Notes under the pieces: generated by a model
Database searches by the model: none
What the model was told of the DNA's origin: nothing
What the model saw: only the letters and a program-made list of their open reading frames with translations
Shown: piece by piece, positions 1 to 8,295 of the stretch
Position numbering within the stretch: position 1 is the first letter of the stretch
Layout: each line of letters opens with the position of its first letter
Source of the DNA: Glandiceps talaboti
Lineage: Eukaryota > Hemichordata > Enteropneusta > Spengelidae
Assembly (NCBI RefSeq): GCF_964340395.1
Contig: NC_135565.1
Coordinates: 4,691,642 to 4,701,641 of the forward strand
DNA: 10,000 nucleotides
Direction: 5' to 3'
Program-made: the position numbers and the translations under genes

Positions 1-718
<718 letters not shown>

Positions 719-1130
719 TAAACTCAATGTTTTACTATGCTTCAAATCTTTGTTAACCGTTGTCTCTTATTAATGAAAACATTCATACTGTTCAAAATTT
801 ATTCTTTGTTTTTGTCTTTTTAAAACATTCATACTGTAAACAATTTCTTTATTCCCTGTCTGTTTTCAGTGTCTGCCTGATGTCGATTAGTCTAAATCTC
901 CATATTTACTATACCGAAAAAAAGGAAGATATTCCTCTTGTTGCTTGTGAGATTGGAAGCCATTCAATTGTTAAATTACCTCCGAGGCAATTACATGATG
1001 TCACCTTGTAATTAGTGACATTTAAACCCATAACTACCTCCTACAAGTCAATCATTTTCAAACATTATCTCATATTGCACATGAATGTCCAATAGGAATA
1101 CATTGCCTGGTCTAAAAACTACCAATCATT
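719..1130. other. Unassigned AT-rich sequence
   Basis: Apart from the 16-base direct repeat nothing is recognised. An 83-codon frame (760-1011) starts inside the duplicated stretch and resembles no family I know. Confidence 0.55.
776..837. repeat. 16-base direct repeat
   Basis: AAAACATTCATACTGT occurs at 776-791 and 822-837, 46 bases apart, with weak similarity continuing after each copy. It looks like an old local duplication. Confidence 0.85.
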
Positions 1131-1375
1131 GTACGTACGTACGTACGTACGTACGTACGTACGTATGTACGTATGTACGTATGTACGTATGTATGTATGT
1201 ATGTATGTATGTATGTGTGTATGTGTGTATGTGTGTATGTGTGTATGTATGTATGTATGTATGTATGTATGTATGTATGTATGTATGTATGTATGTATGT
1301 ATGTATGTGCGTGTGTGTGTGCGTGCGTGCGTGCGTGCGTGGCGTGCTTGGCGTGCGTGCGTGCGTGCGTGCGTG
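1131..1375 (+). repeat. Graded tetranucleotide array GTAC-GTAT-GTGT-GTGC
   Basis: Starts as pure GTAC units, becomes GTAC/GTAT alternation, then GTAT with GTGT interludes, then GTGC. Each step is one transition. From 1130 to 1341 purines and pyrimidines alternate without a break. Overlapping frames on both strands encode only Tyr-Val-Arg/Cys or His-Thr repeats. Confidence 0.97.
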
Positions 1376-2590
1376 TATTTGAATGTATTAGTGCACTGCA
1401 TCGTGGTTTATATTTTCTTTCTTTTGAAACCATGCAGCTTTTTAAAGTGTAACTAAGTGTCAGAGCCATAGTAAAACTGACAAAGACATGGATTCTACGT
1501 CATACCTGGATACAATATTTTAAGTAATCTCTATTAAGATGATTATCTCGAATAATGTGAAAACAAGTCATTGAAAAAACTCTGAATCACGATTTTCAAA
1601 ATTAAGATGAACTCTGTTAGATTAAAACAGAACAAAGGCAATCGCAGAGATGTAGTAATACACTTTTAACAGAACGCAATAACGAATAATACAGTCTGAC
1701 AATCATTGGGATTAAAACCATATCAAGGGCAGTCGCTCAATATATAAAATCACGCACACTTCTCAGAGAAACTCTTTCATTTAAAAGCTTCATTCACGAA
1801 CTACAATTAACAAAGAAATTACGACAACGTGATAAAAAGAACATAGCTTTGTCATAATCTGAGTTCATGGCACTCTGTACACGCTCTATGGTATTCCTAT
1901 TTCATCTAGCCCATCGAAAATGACAAATATCCCGAATCCCTGTCCACTATCAGTCTCAACCCTATTCCTGATGGATTCCATTGTTTGTAGATTTTCTTTA
2001 AATGACTTCTAAGCTCATTGCATTTTTATCTTACTCTTAATCTTTCAACTTTGTACGTCTTTCCCTTACATTACATCATCCCTCATACGTCATCTCTGGA
2101 TGAAACGAAATACGGCTTCCTACGATTTATAAAATCAATGCTGTCAACGAATAAAATAGATATCTGATGAAATAGTAAATGTGTCCATATTTTCTTAAAA
2201 AAACACATAATTGCCGAAGGATGTTTTTCAGTATATAGGAACACAGTAAAACATGTATATTGAGTCAGTCCTTACTTCTCTAACTCCTTCAGACCAATTA
2301 GATCATTTCTATATGATCACCGTAGAAAGCAGCGACAAATATTTTATAATGGCAAAAGGTGGCATTTTATCTCCTACTAATTAAGATAATGACTTCAGAT
2401 GAACATCCTTTACAGCTGTGTATAGTAACGAGGCATTGATGGCGTCACTTTGACATTTGTTTTGTGTTTCACGTGATATTCTACGTATTGAACTTGATGA
2501 CTGATGTCACCGTTGTCAGATTTGACGATACAGAAGATATACGGGAAACGGTACAAGATGAGAATGTGTAAGCTATATTATGAGCTGTTC
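1376..2590. other. Unassigned intergenic sequence
   Basis: About 1.2 kb of AT-rich unique-looking sequence with no frame of note, no tRNA-like boxes and no clear inverted ends. Two CRE-like TACGTCA sites occur at 1496-1502 and 2086-2092. Confidence 0.55.
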
Positions 2591-2689
<99 letters not shown>

Positions 2690-2732
2690 GTGTGTGTGTA
2701 TGTGTGTGTGTCAGACTGATAGACAGTCAGAC

Positions 2733-2785
<53 letters not shown>

Positions 2786-2826
2786 AAGACAGAGACAGAG
2801 AGACAAAGATAGGGACAGAGGGAGAG
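2591..2826 (+). repeat. Compound microsatellite: (GA)n, (TG)n, (GACA)n
   Basis: GA run 2595-2686, short TG/TATG segment to about 2711, then GACA units to about 2785 and a degenerate GA/GACA tail. Same order and strand as the array at 416-718. Confidence 0.97.
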
Positions 2827-2905
2827 AACTATAACATCTACATTAACTATCTCAATCATAACTTGAAATATCCATATCGAGAGCGAAAGTAGTTACAGAG
2901 CCAGA

Positions 2906-3277
2906 AAGACAGATAGACAGACAGACAGGCAAACAGACAGACAGACAGAGACAGGCAGACAGACATAAACAGGCAGACAGACAGACAGATAGGCAAACAG
3001 ACAGACAGACAGACAGACAGGCAGACAGACAGACAGAGACAGGCAGACAGACAAACAGACAGACAGACACAGACATACAGTCAGTCAGAGGCAGAGAGAC
3101 GGAGACATGTAAACAGAGACAGCGGTAGACAGACAGATATTGTATCCATAGACAGACAGGCAGTGTATGTTTGTGAGTGTGTGTATGTCTTGTTTGTTTG
3201 TTTGTTTGTCTGTCAGTTTGTTTGGTTTTGTATGTATATGTGTGTGTATGTGTATGTGAGTGTCTGTGCGTGTGTGA

Positions 3278-3323
<46 letters not shown>
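2906..3323 (+). repeat. Compound microsatellite: degenerate (GACA)n, (TTTG)n, (TG)n
   Basis: GACA/GGCA units to about 3165, then a TG/TATG mix, a short TTTG run (about 3190-3206), and a perfect TG run at 3282-3323. The 164-codon minus-strand frame over it is a repeat artefact. Confidence 0.96.
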
Positions 3324-3325
<2 letters not shown>

Positions 3326-3936
3326 GCTCAACATAGAGAGTAACATTATCGTGTTAATATAGAAGCGTGTTACAGCATATGGTTGTTAGTATGAGACTTT
3401 CCTTTCTCTAAGAAGTCGTAATTAGTTTCATTTGATTAAAGTCTGTTATTCCGGAACAGAACGAAAAAGCAATCATGATTTTTTTTTGTGAATAAAACTT
3501 TTCATTTTGTCTGTAATGTCTCAAGTCGATGAAATAATAGCTGTGTATCAAAATTCTTTATTCTTGAAAGTTTATTTAATATCAGAGACCAAGTCATTTA
3601 GACAAAGTAATTCCCTTGTGACAACACGTCAGTTCTATTTTTCTATGTTCAAGTATATATTATAATATATGACAGTGAAGTTCATGTGATGTCCGTATAC
3701 GTCATCATTCGGGATCTTTTGGGATATTTGTGAAATAAATGAAATTGGAAGAAATATTGTACGCTACTTACATAGATATAAGAATAAGATGGGAGTTATA
3801 CTTTATCATAGTTGATCATTTTACAAATACCAACATGATACCCACGTACTTTATACATATTTATTTAATAATTATTTTCTTGAAATTATAACATCACTTT
3901 CAGCAAGAAGTTTTGAGAGAACGAAAAATAAAATTA
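3324..3936. other. Unassigned intergenic sequence
   Basis: AT-rich sequence with frequent stops in all frames. One CRE-like TACGTCA at 3698-3704. Nothing else recognised. Confidence 0.55.
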
Positions 3937-3996
3937 AACAACAACAACAAAGACAACAACAACAACAACAACAACAAAGACAACAACAACAACAAC
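3937..3996 (+). repeat. (CAA)n microsatellite
   Basis: CAA units with two AAAGA interruptions. No reading frame of note. Confidence 0.95.
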
Positions 3997-4278
3997 ATGG
4001 CAATGAGTAAACAGTGTGTCAAGTTGATTTTAAACCGGTAAAATATTTATTAAAGTATAAGTTGAAGGGCAAGGATTGGGGTATGAAATATTAAAATCTC
4101 TGAATATATTGCACTTAGATATTAATTCTAGTTGTGACAGGGCAAATACCAAATTCATATTGAAACAATACCTTGTGAATTCACTGTCAATAAAAACTTA
4201 GGTGATAAACAAGATGAACTATTTTAGATTCATTAATTTGCACTTATCAGTACATAGCTGGCAGCTATCAAACCTTAG

Positions 4279-4445
4279 GCGGAAGTGACGTATGGGGTTT
4301 GTTAGTGTAATTTTGACAAATAATTCTGTCAATAGCTTGTTATACAGTTCCAAACTAGTAACGGTCGACAACACGTTGGCCGGAAGTTGCCATACGTCAT
4401 TTCCACGTAAGTTCTGGTCGATGTCAGCTCAATACTGGTAAGTGA
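4279..4445. promoter_or_regulatory. Promoter-like inverted repeat with CRE and ETS motifs
   Basis: GGAAGTGACGTATGG (4281-4295) and the inverted CCATACGTCATTTCC (4390-4404) match at 14 of 15 positions. Each holds a CRE-like TGACGTA next to an ETS-like GGAA; another ETS core, CCGGAAGTTG, sits at 4380-4389. Two 5' splice-like sequences follow: CAC|GTAAGT near 4406 and CTG|GTAAGTG at 4438. This arrangement resembles a TATA-less promoter with a short first exon on the plus strand, but a transposon foldback is also possible. Confidence 0.35.
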
Positions 4446-4765
4446 ATGTAAATGAAGCCAACACATTTCATCTCATGTAATATATACATTCAAGTTTAAT
4501 TTTAAAAGATAAACCGTTCCGGGAATTAATATGAAATAGTTTGTTATGAAAATGAAAATCAAACCCAGCTTTTAGAGTGACGCGTTGGTCTGTTGCAATG
4601 TGGAATAACTGTATATCACGTGCAAAGTTTCATCATGACGTATTTGTTTTGTTTCAATTGTGGTACTTAAAGTTGAAATCTTTTTTTAAATTACGGGAAA
4701 AATTAAGCTTAGAAAGTAAACCCCTTTAGAAATGAGATAGCCATGTTCAGCACGGTAAATTGATT
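4446..4765. other. Unassigned sequence past the fjx1 3' end
   Basis: AT-rich, no frame of note. Contains TGACGTA near 4636. Lies between the promoter-like repeat and the predicted poly(A) signal. Confidence 0.5.
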
Positions 4766-5107
4766 TTTATTTGGTGTCTAAAGATATCTGCATGTATACA
4801 ATAGAGTTCCTGATTAATCACTAAGGAGTACATTGAGCTGAAGCACTCTATATTCTCATTATCGATATACCTATCTCATATCACTGTTCCTTTTTGAATA
4901 TATAATAGTATTGCAACGTAAGCACTATGAGCTGGACACGTTGAATTTGAATTTACATGTGTTGAGTACCAGCTCCCTACGTACTTTCAAATGTTATTTA
5001 TGATGTAGGAGTGGAAATAGTGATGTGGGTGGGGTGAGGGTATGGGTGCACGTGGGGGCGATTGTAGGGGTAGGAATGTGGTAGGGGTAAGGGTGATATC
5101 ATCCTGT
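4766..5107 (-). other. fjx1: Probable fjx1 3' UTR with poly(A) signal
   Basis: On the minus strand the first canonical AATAAA after the stop is at 4771-4766 (plus strand TTTATT), giving a 3' UTR of about 350 bases. The UTR begins C-rich because the plus strand carries a G-rich tract at 5025-5095. An earlier, weaker CATAAA-like site near 5000 could also serve. Cleavage position cannot be set from sequence alone. Confidence 0.45.
5025..5095 (+). other. G-rich tract with G-quadruplex motif
   Basis: Runs of G at 5027-5029, 5031-5034, 5038-5040 and 5044-5046, with loops of 1, 3 and 3 bases, meet the usual four-run G-quadruplex pattern. Further G runs follow at 5053-5057, 5067-5070, 5084-5087 and 5091-5093. 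The tract is on the strand opposite the fjx1 mRNA, just past the stop codon. Confidence 0.75.
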
Positions 5108-5537
5108 CTAGCCATGAACTAGTTTACAATATTCAACCCTACGTACAACGTCTCTGATTCGGCTTTTCATCGTCGCATCAAAATTCAATAGTTTTGGAAA
5201 AGACGGCAGACGAGATGCGAGGGGTTCGTGTTTTAGTACTTCTTCACGTAAAAGATTAGCAGGATTTCGATGAAGGTAGAGTTTTTGCAGTTCGTCTATT
5301 GTCGATTTGCGAAATATGCAAATTGAATTTAACATCGTGCTGTGGAAATCTCGGAAGCGTCTAGCCTCTTTAACTTTGGCGGGATTTCGCATCAATTCGT
5401 AGCCATCTATAAAACCACTTTCATTATCTATCAGCCATATTGCGTTTGTATGTTTGTTCTTTCTCAAGTTATGAATGTTGTCCGCCATTATGCTCGGGTC
5501 ATGTTCTTTATCGGCAGCGTCTTGGTTACTAGCTACC
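5108..5537 (-). CDS. fjx1: fjx1 last coding exon: DNE motif and C-terminus
   Basis: Encodes the last base of R504 through G646 and the TAG stop at 5110-5108. It begins [17 protein letters not shown], continues to WLIDNESGF with DNE at 541-543 (the metal-binding motif whose loss kills fly Four-jointed), then [14 protein letters not shown] and the C-terminal VEYCKLVHG. Cys577 and Cys641 correspond to conserved cysteines of FJX1 and probably form a disulfide. The acceptor is ACTTTGCAG|G. The internal ATG at 5488 is Met521 of the joined protein, not a start. Confidence 0.95.
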
Positions 5538-8239
5538 CTGCAAAGTATGACAAGTTAAAATCTATGTCAATAACTGTTTGATTTATTTATGAACGTTCTC
5601 AAACATTCAGGTGTGAAGTTAATAACGAAGTAATTACATGTACAACATATCCTACTGCTTTTGCTGTCTTTTCTTTTAATGGAAACAGTTTCACGTCTTA
5701 TCAATTTGAAAGTAGTCTTGTCATCTACATGTGTCACCAACCACATGACGTTAGATCATTTTAAATAGTCGCGGCCTTAAGAAGCGCCTAGGATATGACG
5801 TGAAACTGATGCCATTCAAAAACAACACAGACACTAAAAAACGAAAGATAACACAAGTACAGTTGGATATATTGCAATTACTTCACTATTAATAACCACT
5901 ACCGTTGCTTAGATCTTGTTTAGACTCATTTGAAAGGAAAACATTGTGTGTACAGTCTATGTAAATTATCAATAAAGCTATTGCAATATGTAGAACATGA
6001 TTAATTACAGTTGATTAGACAAGGTAATCAATCAATCAATCAATCCACCCATCAATCAATAAATCAGTCAGTCAGTCAGTCAATGTCAGTCAGTGAATTA
6101 ATAAATCGATTGATTGATTGTGAGTTGGTGATTAGGTCGGTTGGTCCGTCGGTCAGTCGGTAGGTCGGTCGGTCGGTCGCCCTAATAATCAACCAACCAA
6201 CCAACCAACCAACCAACCAACCGACCGACCGACCAGCCAACCAGCCAACCAACCAACCAACCAACCAACCAACTCGCCAATATATCAATCAATCGAAAAT
6301 ACCCGGTCGAACGAAAACCAGACAAATTTACTTAGTTTGACGTTACTACACATACCTGTCGTAGTTTCCTGTTATGTAATCGAATATTACAAGGTCTGTC
6401 CACTGCATTAGTTCAACAAGACTTTCCAATGATAGATATTTTAACTGCTTCGTGGTTGGATTGATAGCTTTATCACCGTGTAACAACAGTGCCGGTAGTT
6501 TGCCTCTAAATAAATAAATAACAAATAATTATGAATATCTTGAGCTCAATTTTAAATGTTGCTGACAACGGGTTTGGTGTTGGTTCCTGCAAGAGTCCAA
6601 TTTTATTCACGTAATGTATGTGTCTGATTGGTCGACCAATGGCCGAGTTGTTAAACCACTTGCCTCTCGCCACCACTGAGACATGTGCTCGAGCCCTAGT
6701 GTGCATTTGATTACATTTGACATGCTGTAAAGTATTGGCCGTACAGTAGAGTTCCGTATTAGTTTGGTTTACCGAACAACACAGGTTTCCCTGGGCACTC
6801 TGACTTCCCCGAGCACTATCATTGAACTCATGAAAGATGGCGCTCACTGGACATCTTAGGAGATAAGCGTGTATATATACTTTTATAATACGTCGTTCCC
6901 ATATAGCCAGCAGCGATTGGCTTAGATCGTATCACATGTTATGGAATGTTGACGCATATTGACCTTACTTTGCATACAGAGGGCAATATCCGTTTTATAT
7001 TTTCCCTAGGGCAATATACAGCAGGACGAGAGCATTAGTCTTACCGATGATTTGTTTTTGACCATGAAAAGGATATGGGCTTGAGAATAGTAACCCTCAC
7101 GCTGTTATGTAGCAATCATTTCCATCGGCTTTCAGCTTTGGGAAACAATTGCTACATATAATAACCCTTTGTACCATATAATAACCCTCTGTACCCCATA
7201 GCTGGGTAATAAGTATAATAACATAGCTATCCAGTATCAAAAAAGATTAGCATGTGACCAAAAGGTGTATACAAAGACAATATAAGTTTTTGATGAACCG
7301 TTATACGCGTAAATGTGTGTTGGATATGTTGCTTAATGTACAATAAATAATTATAAAAGTTGAACTGTGCGTACCTCTCTAGGTTTGTGATCCATTGAAT
7401 TAAAGCAACAATGGTGCCTTCTTCCCAGTCAGCGGCTTCTATGCCCTTCTTCTGCTTCATCCATTGGTGTGATGTCGAGTTTACCATCGATAACACTACA
7501 GCTGGCACATGCCATATTTTCAGAAGTCTTGCCAGGTAGAATGAGTAAATTTCACCTAAGTACGTATTGAAGTATAAGGGAGTTATCAGTGTCAACAGGT
7601 GTTAGAACTGGTTGTATGATCGCAATACTATTTTTGTCATACTGAAAGAAGAGGACTTGAGTCTTCAGATTTTGCTCCTTGTCGGTATGGTGTGTTATTT
7701 TTTACAACGAATTCTGGCGTCATGAATATACGCTAAATTCGCGTGGTGGTTGGAAGTTGAGATGGGTCAAATGTTCATACAGTATTTGCCAACAAATTAA
7801 CAAACAAACAAACAGTCAATAAAAATAGCAATCACTTCATCCAGATATCAATATCGAATTTTGACGACGACTGATGTTTTTTCAAACAACCTTTGAAACT
7901 TGGCATTTCTAATGTGACGTCACCGATCATTTACCTTGAACTAGCTTTAGATGTGGTGATCTGTATCTAGCACACATTCTGCCACCGTCCTCCATGACGA
8001 TGTACTGATTTTTAGGTCGTCCACAAGCCCTCCAATCAGGAGCTCGCATCTGAGCGACGATTTGATGCCGTGTTTTGTTTGACCACGTTATCACGTCTTC
8101 ATCTCTTAGGCCTATTAATATTAATAGTTTTATATTTTATTTACAATGGCTATCCTTTGCAGTAAGTTTTATTGTTTGAATTTCCAGGCAATATAAAATC
8201 TGCATCAAAACATCTAACACCAACACACCCACCCGTCAA

Positions 8240-8295
<56 letters not shown>

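Larger units (their letters stand above)
5538..6355 (-). other. fjx1 intron, 818 bases, GT-AG phase 2, with two foldback regions
   Basis: Donor ACAG|GTATGTG, acceptor ACTTTGCAG|G. It contains a 139-base element with 25-base inverted ends (5678-5816) and a nested palindromic tetranucleotide array (6026-6296) that ends about 60 bases from the donor. The remaining sequence is AT-rich and unremarkable. Confidence 0.9.
6506..7374 (-). other. fjx1 intron, 869 bases, GT-AG phase 2, with SINE and hairpin
   Basis: Donor GAGAG|GTACGC, acceptor TTTATTTATTTAG|A. It contains a tRNA-derived SINE in antisense orientation to the gene (about 6632-6850), an 18-bp hairpin (7106-7158) and a 20-base tandem duplication (7155-7194). 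The 113-codon minus-strand frame at 6506-6847 lies over the SINE and is not coding. Confidence 0.88.

Noticed and set aside
760-1011. 83-codon plus-strand frame
   Set aside because: No recognisable family, starts within a local duplication, and no splice or promoter support; chance is likelier.
1131-1375. CRISPR-like or satellite array
   Set aside because: Units are 4 bases with no spacers; it is a microsatellite in a eukaryotic genome.
1085-1469. Several overlapping frames on both strands with Tyr-Val-Cys or His-Thr repeats
   Set aside because: All are readings of the GTAC/GTAT/GTGC array, whose units lack stop codons.
2504-3346. Frames with Arg-Glu, Asp-Arg-Gln-Thr and Cys-Leu-Ser-Val repeats
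   Set aside because: Microsatellite artefacts on both strands.
5342-5581. 79-codon plus-strand frame
   Set aside because: Antisense shadow of the last fjx1 exon.
6076-6288. Minus-strand frame with Gly-Trp-Leu-Val repeats
   Set aside because: Translation of the AACC/GGTC array inside an intron.
6632-6705. A functional tRNA gene
   Set aside because: A and B boxes are present but diverged, and the acceptor stem and anticodon arm cannot be folded convincingly; a SINE head fits better.
6506-6847. 113-codon minus-strand frame
   Set aside because: Lies in an intron over the SINE on the opposite strand; its stop codon is the acceptor TAG of the fourth coding exon.
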